Shown here in pieces: positions 28,731 to 40,287 of a stretch of 64,000 nucleotides of DNA. The number at the start of each line of letters is the position of its first letter. Position 1 is the first letter of the stretch. The stretch comes from Pantoea sp. SOD02. Its GTDB lineage: Bacteria; Pseudomonadota; Gammaproteobacteria; Enterobacterales; Enterobacteriaceae. The translations under genes and the position numbers were made by a program. The notes under the pieces were generated by a model. That model was not told the DNA's origin. It saw only the letters and a list, made by a program, of their open reading frames with translations, and searched no databases. Where the stretch lies: the NCBI RefSeq assembly GCF_024707505.1, contig NZ_CP102604.1, positions 3,844,001 through 3,908,000 of the forward strand, in the 5' to 3' direction.

Positions 28731-30350
28731 ATGCGCGTTAACGGCCTGACATCGCAAGACCTCGCCTCTATGGGCATCAGCGGCACCACTGAAGTGGTGT
28801 ACAACCCTGATTTCGACACCCTGTTTCAGGAAGAAACTCGCCCAGAGCTGGAAGGTTATGCGCGAGGCATTCTGACGCAGAGCGGTGCTATTGCCGTGGA
28901 TACCGGCATCTTCACGGGTCGCTCGCCTAAAGATAAGTACATCGTTCGGGATGACACCACGCGCGACACGCTGTGGTGGAACGATGTCGGCAACGGAAAG
29001 AATGATAACCAGCCGCTGTCACAGGAAACCTGGCAGGCGTTGAAAGATCGCTGCACCCAGCAGCTTTCCGGCAAACGTCTGTTTGTGATTGATGCATTCT
29101 GCGGTGCCAATCCCGACACGCGCCTCAGCGTGCGCTTTGTGATGGAAGTGGCGTGGCAGGCACACTTCGTAAAAAACATGTTTATCCGCCCGAGCGAAGC
29201 CGAACTGGCTCACTTCAAACCGGATTTCGTGGTGATGAACGCCGCGCAGTGCACCAATCCAGACTGGCAGGCGCAAGGACTACACTCCGAGAACTTCGTC
29301 GCCTTCAACCTGACCGAACGCATGCAGCTGATTGGCGGCACCTGGTACGGCGGCGAAATGAAGAAAGGTCTGTTCGCCATCATGAATTACCTGCTGCCGC
29401 TGAAAGGCATCGCTTCGATGCACTGTTCGGCTAACGTCGGTAAAGCGGGCGATGTGGCGGTGTTCTTCGGCCTGTCCGGTACCGGCAAAACCACTTTGTC
29501 CACCGATCCGGATCGCCAGCTGATTGGCGATGATGAACACGGGTGGGATGACGATGGCGTGTTCAACTTTGAAGGTGGCTGCTACGCCAAAACCATCAAC
29601 TTGTCTGAGCAGGCGGAGCCGGAAATCTACCGCGCGATTCGTCGCGATGCGCTGCTGGAAAACGTGGTGGTGCGCGCCGATGGCACTGTTGATTATGCTG
29701 ACGGCAGCAAGACCGAGAACACCCGCGTCTCGTATCCGATTGAGCATATCGAAAACATCGTGCAGCCGGTGTCAAAAGCGGGCCACGCCAAGCGAGTGAT
29801 TTTCCTCACCGCCGATGCCTTTGGCGTGCTGCCGCCGGTTTCGCGCTTAACGCCGGAACAGACGCAGTATCACTTCCTGTCTGGCTTTACCGCCAAACTG
29901 GCCGGTACCGAGCGCGGCGTTACGCAGCCAACGCCAACCTTCTCCGCCTGTTTCGGTGCGGCGTTCCTGACGCTGCACCCCACGCAATATTCCGACGTGC
30001 TGGTGAAGCGGATGGAAGCGGCAGGTGCGCAGGCGTATCTGGTGAATACCGGCTGGAACGGCAGTGGTAAGCGTATTTCGTTGAAAGACACGCGCGCCAT
30101 TATCAACGCGATTCTGGCCGGTGAGCTGGATGAGGTTGAGTCTGAAACCTTGCCGGTGTTCAACCTGCAGATGCCTAAAGTTCTGCCGCAGGTGGAAAGC
30201 GCGATTCTCGATCCGCGCCGCAGCTGGCCGACAGAAGCGGCCTGGCAGCAAGCCGCGCAGGATCTGGCGCATCGCTTTATTACGAACTTCGAGAAGTATA
30301 CGGATAACGACGCCGGGAAGGCGTTGGTGCAGGCGGGTCCGCAGTTGTAA
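28731..30350 (+). CDS. pckA: Phosphoenolpyruvate carboxykinase (ATP)
   Basis: A 539-residue enzyme (E. coli 540) that converts oxaloacetate to phosphoenolpyruvate, the first step of gluconeogenesis. Key motifs: [14 protein letters not shown] near the N-terminus, the P-loop [11 protein letters not shown] (about 248-258), the metal-binding DDEHGW, and [15 protein letters not shown] precedes the ATG. The 274-base upstream gap from hslO should contain its promoter; I did not find a clear CRP site. A long hairpin follows the stop. Confidence 0.98.
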   Translation: MRVNGLTSQDLASMGISGTTEVVYNPDFDTLFQEETRPELEGYARGILTQSGAIAVDTGIFTGRSPKDKYIVRDDTTRDTLWWNDVGNGKNDNQPLSQETWQALKDRCTQQLSGKRLFVIDAFCGANPDTRLSVRFVMEVAWQAHFVKNMFIRPSEAELAHFKPDFVVMNAAQCTNPDWQAQGLHSENFVAFNLTERMQLIGGTWYGGEMKKGLFAIMNYLLPLKGIASMHCSANVGKAGDVAVFFGLSGTGKTTLSTDPDRQLIGDDEHGWDDDGVFNFEGGCYAKTINLSEQAEPEIYRAIRRDALLENVVVRADGTVDYADGSKTENTRVSYPIEHIENIVQPVSKAGHAKRVIFLTADAFGVLPPVSRLTPEQTQYHFLSGFTAKLAGTERGVTQPTPTFSACFGAAFLTLHPTQYSDVLVKRMEAAGAQAYLVNTGWNGSGKRISLKDTRAIINAILAGELDEVESETLPVFNLQMPKVLPQVESAILDPRRSWPTEAAWQQAAQDLAHRFITNFEKYTDNDAGKALVQAGPQL

Positions 30351-30353
30351 GTT

Positions 30354-30388
30354 AAAATCTGATGGGGCATTTGTGCCCATCAGATTTT
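30354..30388. terminator. Terminator between pckA and envZ
   Basis: A 13-base-pair stem (AAAATCTGATGGG and CCCATCAGATTTT) with a 9-base loop, abutting a GTAG hairpin repeat. The T-rich right arm gives termination of pckA; the A-rich left arm would serve the opposite strand. Confidence 0.85.
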
Positions 30389-30412
30389 GTAGGGTGGGCA
30401 TTTATGCCCACC
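30389..30412 (+). repeat. GTAG hairpin repeat with triple arm swap
   Basis: GTAG foot, arms GGTGGGCAT and ATGCCCACC around TT. Both arms differ from the common form at matching positions, so pairing is complete. Confidence 0.8.
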
Positions 30413-30440
30413 TGGTCAATAACCGCAACATTCCCAATGA

Positions 30441-32521
<2,081 letters not shown>

Positions 32522-33033
32522 GTTCAACTCCCAAAGGCGCCATTGCCTGAGCCAATATTGTTAAAAAAAGAGGCCTCAGTGTGACAGTCATTAATGGTTT
32601 ATATTCTAGCCGAAATTGTTACAAAGCATATTAAACAGCAGCTTATATTTATTTTTAGCCCTGAAATGCGCTTCGCTTCGCGTTTTTTATCTGTGCTTTC
32701 AAGCCGCTTAGCGCTTATCTGAAAATTTGGCGCGTTTTCTTTCTGTTACTGGTTCATGACAAAAAATCCCGCTACCAGAGAGGCGTTCAGAGCGATTTGG
32801 CTTAAGGTGATGGTGAAGAATAGGCCTGAGTTGTGGTGATGGCAGCATAAAATAGGGCATTTCTCATCGGGAGTGCGCATCTGTTTTCGGAACAATTCCC
32901 GAGCGCTGAAAAACAAGGCCAGCGTTAAATTAATTCCTACAAATCAATCAGTAATCTCCTCTTTCCTCTATTCTCACGATCTCCGACACTGGATTCGTAC
33001 CTGCTGTTATTGAGTTCATGTGGAGAGAGAAAA
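32522..33033. other. 512-base gap between ompR and the YjbE-like gene
   Basis: This divergent region should hold the ompR-envZ promoters on its left side. It is AT-rich near 32590-32660. On its right side is the RcsAB-like box described separately. No open frame of interest is seen, and no perfect long palindromes stand out. Confidence 0.6.
32926..32939 (+). promoter_or_regulatory. Candidate RcsAB box upstream of the YjbE-like gene
   Basis: TAAATTAATTCCTA keeps both conserved ends (TAA...TTCCTA) of the RcsAB-box consensus TAAGAATATTCCTA and matches 10 of 14 positions. It lies 95 bases before the start codon. In E. coli the yjbEFGH operon is under Rcs control, so the placement is meaningful, but the central mismatches leave it uncertain. 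Confidence 0.45.
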
Positions 33034-33276
33034 ATGAAAAAAACGGTAATTCTGCTGGGCGCACTGGTACTGACCAGCTTCACTCAGGTTCAGGCGGCCA
33101 CCAGCGCGGGCGAAGCGGCTGGCGCGCAGGCATCCACCACGGCGAAAGGTAACTCAGACGCGATCGGTGTTGGCGCAGTCGGCGCACTGCTCGGCGTGGC
33201 GCTGGCAACCATGGGCGGCGGCGATAAAGGTGGCAGCAGCACCTCAACCACTACCGCGACCACGCCAGGTAAATAA
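33034..33276 (+). CDS. yjbE: YjbE-like small exported protein
   Basis: An 80-residue protein from the ATG at 33034, behind GGAGAGAG. It has a signal peptide (MKKTVILLGALVLTSFTQVQAA, cleavage near residue 21-22), a GEAAGAQAST segment, a central hydrophobic Ala/Gly stretch (AIGVGAVGALLGVALATMGGGD) and a Ser/Thr-rich tail. This composition and order match E. coli YjbE and GfcA (YmcD), small proteins of the exopolysaccharide-related yjbEFGH and gfc operons. Here it stands alone: no yjbFGH partners are next to it. Its function is not known; identity rests on pattern similarity. Confidence 0.7.
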   Translation: MKKTVILLGALVLTSFTQVQAATSAGEAAGAQASTTAKGNSDAIGVGAVGALLGVALATMGGGDKGGSSTSTTTATTPGK

Positions 33277-33281
33277 TGTCC

Positions 33282-33305
33282 GTAGGGTCGCCATTAATGG
33301 CGACC
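33282..33305 (+). repeat. GTAG hairpin repeat
   Basis: GTAG foot, arms GGTCGCCAT and ATGGCGACC around TA, 5 bases after the YjbE-like stop codon. It may double as a transcription end for this gene. Confidence 0.8.
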
Positions 33306-33339
33306 GCTTCACCCTTAACTGACCATTCATAACGCCCCG

Positions 33340-33828
33340 TTAAGGCGCCTCTTTCACATATTCAATGCTGTTAACGAACCACAACTTCTGCCCTTCCGGC
33401 GTGTTGACCACCACTTCGTCATCCACTTCTTTCTTGATCAGCGCGCGAGCCATCGGCGAATCGATTGAGATGTACTCTTTCATGGTCTCGCCATAAATTT
33501 CATCCGGACCAACAATGCGGAAACGCTTCACATCGCCCTGCTCATTCTCCACTTGCACCCAGGCACCAAAGAACACTTTGCCCTCCTGCTGCGGCGCGTA
33601 ATCAACAATTTTTAGATCGGCGAGGCATTTGCGCAGATAGCGCACCCGGCGATCGATCTGGCGCAGCAGACGTTTGTTGTAGGTGTAATCGGCGTTTTCG
33701 GAACGATCGCCGAGGCTGGCCGCCCATGAGACGATTTTGGTGACTTCCGGACGCTTTTCATTCCACAAATGGTCGTGTTCGGCACGCAGCTTGTTATAGC
33801 CTTCGCGGGTAATCAGTTGGGTTTTCAT
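33340..33828 (-). CDS. greB: Transcript cleavage factor GreB
   Basis: A 162-residue Gre factor (E. coli GreB 158) that rescues backtracked RNA polymerase by stimulating transcript cleavage. The N-terminal coiled coil carries the tip acids in SLGDRSENADYTYNKRLLRQIDRRVRYL, the GreB-type version, and the C-terminal FKBP-like domain ends with KLWFVNSIEYV. It is divergent from tex, as in E. coli. Confidence 0.97.
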   Translation of the reverse strand: MKTQLITREGYNKLRAEHDHLWNEKRPEVTKIVSWAASLGDRSENADYTYNKRLLRQIDRRVRYLRKCLADLKIVDYAPQQEGKVFFGAWVQVENEQGDVKRFRIVGPDEIYGETMKEYISIDSPMARALIKKEVDDEVVVNTPEGQKLWFVNSIEYVKEAP

Positions 33829-34017
33829 GACTTCAACTCGTGGTGACGGCGGTTCTTCGCAGCAAAGAGGCTAACAATAAGCGACCGATTGACCATCAGC
33901 AAGATTGCGCGCGCTGCATTCAGAAAAAGACGGATTCGCGGGCCACTGGCTGGCAATTTTCGGCCTCATTCCGTATAACTGTCCGCTATTTCCAACCCTG
34001 TGTAAGCATTGTTAATG

Positions 34018-36345
34018 ATGATGAAAGATTCACTGAGCCAGATTATCGCAGGTGAGCTGAAGGCACGCGCCGACCAGGTTGATGCTGCCGTTCGCTTACT
34101 TGATGAAGGGAACACCGTGCCGTTTATCGCACGTTATCGTAAGGAAGTGACCGGCGGACTCGACGACACCCAGCTGCGTTTGCTGGAGAGCCGTCTGAGT
34201 TACCTGCGCGAGCTGGACGATCGTCGCCAGTCGATTCTGAAATCCATCGACGAACAGGGCAAACTCACGCCTGAACTCGCCACCGCCATCAACAGCACGC
34301 TGAACAAAACCGAGCTGGAAGACCTTTACCTGCCATACAAACAGAAACGTCGTACGCGCGGACAGATCGCTATTGAAGCCGGTCTGGAACCGCTGGCCGA
34401 CACGCTGTGGCAGGACCCATCTCAGGATCCCGAGCAGCTGGCCGCTGGCTACGTTGATGCCGACAAAGGTGTCGCCGACGTGCGCGCTGCGCTGGATGGC
34501 GCGCGCTACATCCTGATGGAGCGCTTTGCCGAAGACGCTACGCTGCTGGCGAAAGTGCGTGAATATCTGTGGAAGAACGCGCATGTGGTAGCGCGCGTGG
34601 TGGAAGGTAAAGAGGAAGAAGGCGCGAAATTCCGCGACTACTTCGATCACCACGAAGCGCTGAGCGGCGTACCGTCGCACCGTGCGCTGGCGATGTTCCG
34701 TGGCCGCAACGAAGGCGTGCTGCAGCTGTCGCTGAATGCCGATCCGCAGTTCGACGAAGCCCCGCGTGAAAGCTATGGCGAAACGCTGATCGCCGAACAC
34801 CTCAAGCTGCGCCTGAATAACGCGCCGGCGGATAGCTGGCGTAAAGCGGTGGTGAGCTGGACCTGGCGCATCAAAGTGCTGCTGCACCTCGAAACCGAAT
34901 TGATGGGCACCATTCGTGAACGCGCCGAAGATGAAGCCATCAACGTGTTTGCCCGTAACCTGCACGATCTGCTGATGGCCGCGCCTGCCGGCATGCGCGC
35001 CACCATGGGCCTCGATCCGGGCTTGCGTACCGGTGTGAAAGTTGCGGTGGTGGATGCCACCGGCAAGCTGGTCGCGACCGATACTATTTATCCGCACACC
35101 GGCCAGGCGGCGAAAGCGGCCACCGCCGTGGCGGCGTTGTGCGCTAAACATCAGGTTGAACTGGTGGCGATTGGTAACGGCACCGCCTCGCGCGAGACCG
35201 AGCGTTTCTTCCTCGACGTGCAGAAGCAGTTCCCGCAGATCAACGCGCAGAAAGTAATTGTCAGCGAAGCCGGTGCATCGGTCTATTCGGCATCCGAGCT
35301 AGCGGCGCTGGAGTTCCCGGATCTCGACGTTTCAATTCGTGGCGCGGTTTCCATCGCACGTCGCCTGCAGGACCCGCTCGCCGAGCTGGTGAAGATCGAC
35401 CCGAAATCGATCGGTGTAGGCCAATATCAGCACGACGTCAGCCAAAGCCAGCTGGCGAAGAAGCTGGATGCGGTGGTGGAAGACTGCGTAAACGCCGTCG
35501 GTGTCGATCTCAACACCGCATCTGTGGCGCTGCTCACCCGCGTGGCCGGTTTAACCCGCATGATGGCGCAGAATATTGTCAGCTGGCGCGATGAAAATGG
35601 CCGCTTCCAGAACCGTCAGCAACTGCTGAAGGTGAGCCGCCTCGGGCCAAAAGCCTTTGAGCAGTGCGCGGGCTTCCTGCGCATCAACCACGGCGATAAC
35701 CCGCTGGATGCCTCAACCGTGCACCCGGAAGCCTATCCGCTGGTCGAGCGCATTCTGGCCGCCACCGAGCAGGCGCTGAATGAGTTGATGGGCAATCCAG
35801 GCGGTCTGCGCGATTTGAATGCACGCGACTTCACCGATGAGCGCTTCGGCTTGCCAACGGTTACAGACATCATCAAAGAGCTGGAAAAGCCGGGCCGCGA
35901 TCCGCGTCCGGAATTTAAAACCGCGCAATTTGCTGAAGGCGTGGAAACGCTTAACGATCTGCTGCCGGGCATGGTGCTGGAAGGCGCCGTCACCAACGTC
36001 ACCAACTTCGGTGCTTTCGTTGATATCGGCGTGCATCAGGATGGTTTGGTGCACATCTCTTCCCTTTCCGACAAGTTCGTTGAAGATCCTCATCAGGTGG
36101 TGAAGGCCGGCGATATCGTCAAAGTGAAGGTGATGGAAGTGGATATGCAGCGTAAGCGTATTGCGCTCACCATGCGTCTGGACGAGCAGCCCGGTGAAAG
36201 CAATGCGCGCGGCGGCAACCGTAGTGCGGGCAAAGAAAACGCCCGCCCTGCGGCCAATAACAAAGGTCGCGGCAAACCGGCCAGCGCTCCGGCGGGCAAC
36301 AGCGCGATGGGTGATGCGCTCGCCGCCGCCTTCAAAAAACGTTAA
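34018..36345 (+). CDS. tex: Tex-family S1 RNA-binding transcription accessory protein
   Basis: A 775-residue protein homologous to E. coli YhgF and Bordetella/Pseudomonas Tex, a nucleic-acid-binding factor linked to transcription. Regions: N-terminal helical domain ([25 protein letters not shown]), a YqgF/RNase H-like domain ([21 protein letters not shown]), a helix-hairpin-helix segment ([26 protein letters not shown]) and a C-terminal S1 domain ([26 protein letters not shown]), followed by a basic low-complexity tail. Start codons are ambiguous: ATG at 34015, 34018 and 34021 are adjacent; 34018 matches the MM start of E. coli YhgF. Confidence 0.96.
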   Translation: MMKDSLSQIIAGELKARADQVDAAVRLLDEGNTVPFIARYRKEVTGGLDDTQLRLLESRLSYLRELDDRRQSILKSIDEQGKLTPELATAINSTLNKTELEDLYLPYKQKRRTRGQIAIEAGLEPLADTLWQDPSQDPEQLAAGYVDADKGVADVRAALDGARYILMERFAEDATLLAKVREYLWKNAHVVARVVEGKEEEGAKFRDYFDHHEALSGVPSHRALAMFRGRNEGVLQLSLNADPQFDEAPRESYGETLIAEHLKLRLNNAPADSWRKAVVSWTWRIKVLLHLETELMGTIRERAEDEAINVFARNLHDLLMAAPAGMRATMGLDPGLRTGVKVAVVDATGKLVATDTIYPHTGQAAKAATAVAALCAKHQVELVAIGNGTASRETERFFLDVQKQFPQINAQKVIVSEAGASVYSASELAALEFPDLDVSIRGAVSIARRLQDPLAELVKIDPKSIGVGQYQHDVSQSQLAKKLDAVVEDCVNAVGVDLNTASVALLTRVAGLTRMMAQNIVSWRDENGRFQNRQQLLKVSRLGPKAFEQCAGFLRINHGDNPLDASTVHPEAYPLVERILAATEQALNELMGNPGGLRDLNARDFTDERFGLPTVTDIIKELEKPGRDPRPEFKTAQFAEGVETLNDLLPGMVLEGAVTNVTNFGAFVDIGVHQDGLVHISSLSDKFVEDPHQVVKAGDIVKVKVMEVDMQRKRIALTMRLDEQPGESNARGGNRSAGKENARPAANNKGRGKPASAPAGNSAMGDALAAAFKKR

Positions 36346-36361
36346 GTTCCTGCCTTAAACA

Positions 36362-36388
36362 CGCGCGGAGACATCACGTCTCCGCGCG
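36362..36388 (+). terminator. Hairpin after tex
   Basis: Arms CGCGCGGAGAC and GTCTCCGCGCG around ATCAC, 16 bases past the tex stop. The stem is strong but lacks a T tract. Confidence 0.65.
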
Positions 36389-36461
36389 CATACCGCCTTG
36401 ATAAATCTGCTCGTCCATCTACGCTTTGAAAAAATGACCTGCCGCGTGGCCCTGCGATCCA

Positions 36462-38147
36462 ATGGATATTATCAACGCCTTAATCGATGAGATTTATCAC
36501 GGCAGCTTTCCGGTCGCGGCACGTGAACGCCTGCTTTCGCACATTCGTGCCGCGCGCGATACGGTAAAACTGCCGCGCAAGGCACACTGGGATGAGAAAG
36601 ATGTGGTGCTGATCACTTACGCCGATCAGTTCCGTGAACCCGAACAGCCAACCCTCGCCAGCTTCTCGCGTTTTTATCAGCAGCATCTGCAATCCACTTT
36701 CAGTCTGGTGCATTTGCTGCCGTTCTTTCCCTACTCATCGGACGATGGTTTCTCGGTTATCGATTATCACCAGGTCAATCCGATCTGCGGCGACTGGCAG
36801 CACATCAGCGCGCTGCACAGCGAAACGCGCCTGATGTTCGATTTTGTCTGCAACCACATGTCGGCACACAGCCGCTGGTTTCAGCACTTTCTGGCGCTGG
36901 ATCCCGGTTGGGATGATTTCTTTATCAGCATGCCGCCCGCCACCGATCTCAGCGCGGTGACGCGCCCACGCACTTCGCCGCTGCTCACGCCGTTTGCAAT
37001 GGCCAACGGCGAAACGCGCTACATCTGGACCACCTTCAGCGCCGACCAGATCGACCTCAACTTCGGCAATCCGGAAGTGCTGATTCGCATGGTCGATGTG
37101 CTGCTCGATTACCTGATCAAAGGCGCGGATTATGTGCGGCTCGACGCAGTCGGCTACATGTGGAAAACGCCGGGCACCAACTGCATTCACCTGCCGAAAA
37201 CGCATCAGCTGGTGAAGCTGTTTCGCGCCATCGCCAATGAGGTGGCGCCTGGCACGGTGATCGTCACCGAAACCAACGTGCCGCATAAAGACAACATCAG
37301 CTATTTCGGCAACGGCAAAGATGAAGCGCAAATGGTGTATCAGTTTTCGCTGCCGCCGCTGGTGCTGCACGCTATTCATTCCGGATCGGCACGTGCGCTG
37401 CGTCAGTGGGCCAGCACGCTGGATTTAGGCGGCGGCACCACCACTTTCTTTAACTTTCTCGCTTCGCACGACGGCATTGGACTGAATCCGGCACGCGGCA
37501 TTTTGTCGGAAGTGGAGATTGTGGCGTTGGTGCGCGATTTGGCGCTGGAAGGCGCGCTGGTCTCGTACAAGAACAATGCTGATGGCACCACCAGCCCATA
37601 TGAAATCAACGTCACCTATTTTGATGCGCTGAATCAGCAAGGCGATGACGATGACACGCGGCTACGTCGCTTCCTGTTGGCGCACGCCATTCTGCTGTCG
37701 TTTCCCGGCGTACCGGCGATCTACATCCAAAGTATTCTTGGCTCGCGCAACGATAACGACGGCGTGCGCGCCGCCGGTCACAACCGCGCCATCAATCGTC
37801 AGAAATATGATCTGCATGAGATGGAGCAGTGGATCAGCGGCGGCAACCCGCTACGTCAGCAAGTGTATGAACGCCTCAGCGCACTGATTCAGCTGCGTAC
37901 CCGACAATCCGCATTCCATCCCGATAACCCGATGACGCTGCTGGAGAGCGAGAATACCGTGCTGATGCTGCGTCGCCATCAGCCGGATAGCGAAGAGGGT
38001 TTGCTGTGCGTGTTTAATCTCAGCCACCATGACGTGACGACGCAGTTACCGCTGACGCGGCTTGTGCAGGATGTGATTAGCGGGGAGAAGCTGGATGGCA
38101 GCCAGCCTTTGACGCTGGCTGCGTGGCAGTTTATGTGGCTGCGGTAA
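36462..38147 (+). CDS. GH13_18 glycoside phosphorylase, glucosylglycerate/sucrose phosphorylase type
   Basis: A 561-residue GH13 enzyme that aligns along its whole length with E. coli YcjM, a glucosylglycerate phosphorylase, better than with classic sucrose phosphorylases (for example [48 protein letters not shown]). Expected catalytic residues are present: nucleophile Asp228 in VRLDAVGY, acid/base Glu270 in VTETNVPH, and the transition-state Asp337 in ASHDG. The product of phosphorolysis would be glucose-1-phosphate. None of the other ycj genes is nearby. The 3' end overlaps bioH by 17 bases on the opposite strand. It occupies the place where E. coli has feoABC. The exact donor substrate cannot be told from sequence. 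Confidence 0.85.
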   Translation: MDIINALIDEIYHGSFPVAARERLLSHIRAARDTVKLPRKAHWDEKDVVLITYADQFREPEQPTLASFSRFYQQHLQSTFSLVHLLPFFPYSSDDGFSVIDYHQVNPICGDWQHISALHSETRLMFDFVCNHMSAHSRWFQHFLALDPGWDDFFISMPPATDLSAVTRPRTSPLLTPFAMANGETRYIWTTFSADQIDLNFGNPEVLIRMVDVLLDYLIKGADYVRLDAVGYMWKTPGTNCIHLPKTHQLVKLFRAIANEVAPGTVIVTETNVPHKDNISYFGNGKDEAQMVYQFSLPPLVLHAIHSGSARALRQWASTLDLGGGTTTFFNFLASHDGIGLNPARGILSEVEIVALVRDLALEGALVSYKNNADGTTSPYEINVTYFDALNQQGDDDDTRLRRFLLAHAILLSFPGVPAIYIQSILGSRNDNDGVRAAGHNRAINRQKYDLHEMEQWISGGNPLRQQVYERLSALIQLRTRQSAFHPDNPMTLLESENTVLMLRRHQPDSEEGLLCVFNLSHHDVTTQLPLTRLVQDVISGEKLDGSQPLTLAAWQFMWLR

Positions 38148-38901
38148 ACTCCGTGATCAGCTGCGTAAATTCATCCGGGTGAGAGATGAAAGGCGCATGC
38201 GCGGCTTTCTCCATTACCACCGAGGATGAATCTGGCCAGCGAGCATCCAGTTCCTCTGCAATACGACGCGGCACCAATCCATCGAGATAGCCGTAAATGC
38301 GCAGGAACGGCAGCGGCAGATCGTCGAGCCCGGCGCGCACATCATCCTGACGCAAAATCTCTAATCCCCCTTCCAGCACCTCAACCGACGGCATCGGCTG
38401 TGATAACACCACCTCTTTCAGCTGACGCGCATCCTGTCGTGCGTTTTCCGTGCCCATGGTTTGCAGTGCCAGAAAGCGCTCCACGGTGCGCTGGAAATCA
38501 GTGCTGAGCTGCTGCTGAAAACTTTGCAGCGTTTCGGGCTTGATGCCCGGCCATTCATCACGCGCGGTAAAACACGGCGATGAGGCGACGGTGATCAGCG
38601 CTGCAACGCGCTGCGGTTGGGTTAACGCCAGCTGGCTGGCAACTAATCCACCCAGCGACCAGCCGAGCAGCACCGCGCGATCGGGTAACTGTGGCAACAA
38701 CTGTTGCGCCATTTCCGCTAAGGTCAGCGGCCCAAAACCCTGGCTGCGGCCAAAGCCCGGCAGATCCACCAGATGCAGGCGAAAATGCGGGGTGAGTCGC
38801 GGAATCATGTTTTGCCACACTTCGGCATTCAAACCCCAGCCGTGCAGCAGCACAAGATCGCGATCGCCCGTGCCTGTGGTGTGCCAGTAAAGCGAACTCA
38901 T
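38131..38901 (-). CDS. bioH: Pimeloyl-[acyl-carrier protein] methyl ester esterase
   Basis: A 256-residue alpha/beta hydrolase (E. coli 256) that removes the methyl ester from pimeloyl-ACP at the end of biotin side-chain synthesis. The nucleophile elbow is GWSLGG with Ser82; the acid is in YGYLDGLVP and the His in [16 protein letters not shown] lies upstream of the ATG. It is divergent from gntX and tail-overlaps the GH13 gene by 17 bases. Confidence 0.96.
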   Translation of the reverse strand: MSSLYWHTTGTGDRDLVLLHGWGLNAEVWQNMIPRLTPHFRLHLVDLPGFGRSQGFGPLTLAEMAQQLLPQLPDRAVLLGWSLGGLVASQLALTQPQRVAALITVASSPCFTARDEWPGIKPETLQSFQQQLSTDFQRTVERFLALQTMGTENARQDARQLKEVVLSQPMPSVEVLEGGLEILRQDDVRAGLDDLPLPFLRIYGYLDGLVPRRIAEELDARWPDSSSVVMEKAAHAPFISHPDEFTQLITEFTAAT

Positions 38902-38936
38902 CGGTTACACTCCGGAAAAGTGAAAAGGAGGTCGCT

Positions 38937-39614
38937 ATGCTACCAATCCCGGCACTGTGTTGGCTATGCCGCCTGCCGCTACAGATTGCCAGCCACGGCT
39001 TATGCAGCCGCTGCGTGCAGCAGATTCCGCGCCTGCCGGAACTCTGTCCTTGCTGCGGTTTACCCGCCAGTGGAACGCAACCGTGCGGGCGCTGCCTGCG
39101 CCGTCCGCCTTCGTGGCAGAGCCTGAGCTGCGTCAGCGATTACCTGCCACCGCTGAGTGATTGGGTGCAGCAGCTGAAGTTTTCTCGCGTAACCGCACTC
39201 AGAGTGATGCTGGCGCGGCTGATTTTGTTAAAATTGTTAACAATGCGTCGTGATTACCGGCTGCCGCGTGTAGATTTGGTGCTGAGCGTACCGCTGCATC
39301 GTCGGCGCGCCTGGCAACGCGGCTATAATCAGGCGGCGCTACTGGCAAAACCGCTGGCTCGCTGGCTGGGCTGTGAATATCGCGAAGGGGTAAAGCGTGT
39401 ACGACACGGCGCGGTGCAGCACTCATTGAGCGCCAGCGCGCGCAAAAAGAACCTGCGCGGTGCCTTTCGCCTTGAAATGCCGGTGCGCGGACGCCATATC
39501 CTGCTTATCGACGATGTTGTGACGACCGGAAGTACCGTGGCGGAAATTAGCCGCATCCTGCTGGCGCAAGGCGCGGCCAGCGTACACATTGGTTGCCTGT
39601 GCCGTACCTTGTAG
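38937..39614 (+). CDS. gntX: ComF-family phosphoribosyltransferase-like protein GntX
   Basis: A 225-residue ComF-type protein. The N-terminus has paired cysteines that probably bind zinc (CWLCRLPL, LCSRC, LCPCCGLP, CGRC), and the C-terminus has a type I PRTase motif (ILLIDDVVTTGSTVAEISR) with RGYNQAALLAK. In E. coli this gene (yhgH/gntX) is needed for growth on DNA as a nutrient, which would fit the hof genes in this window; the biochemical activity is not known. AAAGGAGG precedes the ATG. Confidence 0.93.
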   Translation: MLPIPALCWLCRLPLQIASHGLCSRCVQQIPRLPELCPCCGLPASGTQPCGRCLRRPPSWQSLSCVSDYLPPLSDWVQQLKFSRVTALRVMLARLILLKLLTMRRDYRLPRVDLVLSVPLHRRRAWQRGYNQAALLAKPLARWLGCEYREGVKRVRHGAVQHSLSASARKKNLRGAFRLEMPVRGRHILLIDDVVTTGSTVAEISRILLAQGAASVHIGCLCRTL

Positions 39615-39672
39615 AGCGTCGGTGTTGGGCGTATTATAACCAAGTAATTTAGTCAACTATTGAGCAATCGCC

Positions 39673-40248
39673 ATGATCGTTATTACTGATGCTGCGCAAG
39701 AGCACTTCTCAAAATTGCTGTCCAAACAAGAAGATGGCACTCAGATTCGCGTATTCGTCATTAATCCGGGTACGCCAACCGCAGAATGCGGAGTTTCTTA
39801 CTGCCCACCCGATGCAGTAGAAGCGACTGATACCGAATTTAAGTTCGAAAAACTGTCAGCCTATGTTGATGAGCTGAGCGCACCGTACCTCGATGACGCA
39901 GAAATCGACTTTGTTACCGACAACCTCGGTTCGCAGCTGACGCTGAAAGCGCCAAACGCCAAAATGCGTAAAGTCTCTGACGATGCGCCGATGGTGGAAC
40001 GCGTGGAATATCTGCTGCAAGCGCAGATTAACCCGCAGCTGGCTGGACACGGCGGTCGCGTATCGCTGATGGAAATCACCGATGACGGCATCGCCATTCT
40101 GCAATTCGGCGGTGGCTGCAACGGTTGTTCGATGATCGACGTGACGCTGAAAGATGGCATCGAGAAAGAGCTGCTGGCAGCCTTCCCTGAGCTGAAAGGC
40201 GTGCGTGATTTGACCGAGCACCAGCGCGGCGAACACTCGTACTACTGA
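39673..40248 (+). CDS. nfuA: Iron-sulfur cluster carrier NfuA
   Basis: A 191-residue Fe-S biogenesis protein, same length as in E. coli. It has an N-terminal degenerate A-type scaffold domain (lacking the A-type cysteines) and a C-terminal Nfu domain with the cluster-binding CxxC at Cys149 and Cys152 ([11 protein letters not shown]). It delivers [4Fe-4S] clusters to apo-proteins, especially under oxidative or iron stress. It follows gntX and ends at a strong hairpin; the gntT gene found next in E. coli is absent. Confidence 0.97.
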   Translation: MIVITDAAQEHFSKLLSKQEDGTQIRVFVINPGTPTAECGVSYCPPDAVEATDTEFKFEKLSAYVDELSAPYLDDAEIDFVTDNLGSQLTLKAPNAKMRKVSDDAPMVERVEYLLQAQINPQLAGHGGRVSLMEITDDGIAILQFGGGCNGCSMIDVTLKDGIEKELLAAFPELKGVRDLTEHQRGEHSYY

Positions 40249-40255
40249 TTTAGCA

Positions 40256-40281
40256 CGCGGCAGCGACCCGACGCTGCCGCG
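40256..40281. terminator. Terminator between nfuA and malQ
   Basis: Ten-base arms CGCGGCAGCG and CGCTGCCGCG around ACCCGA, then CGTTCTCT. It lies between convergent nfuA and malQ. Confidence 0.75.
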
Positions 40282-40287
40282 CGTTCT

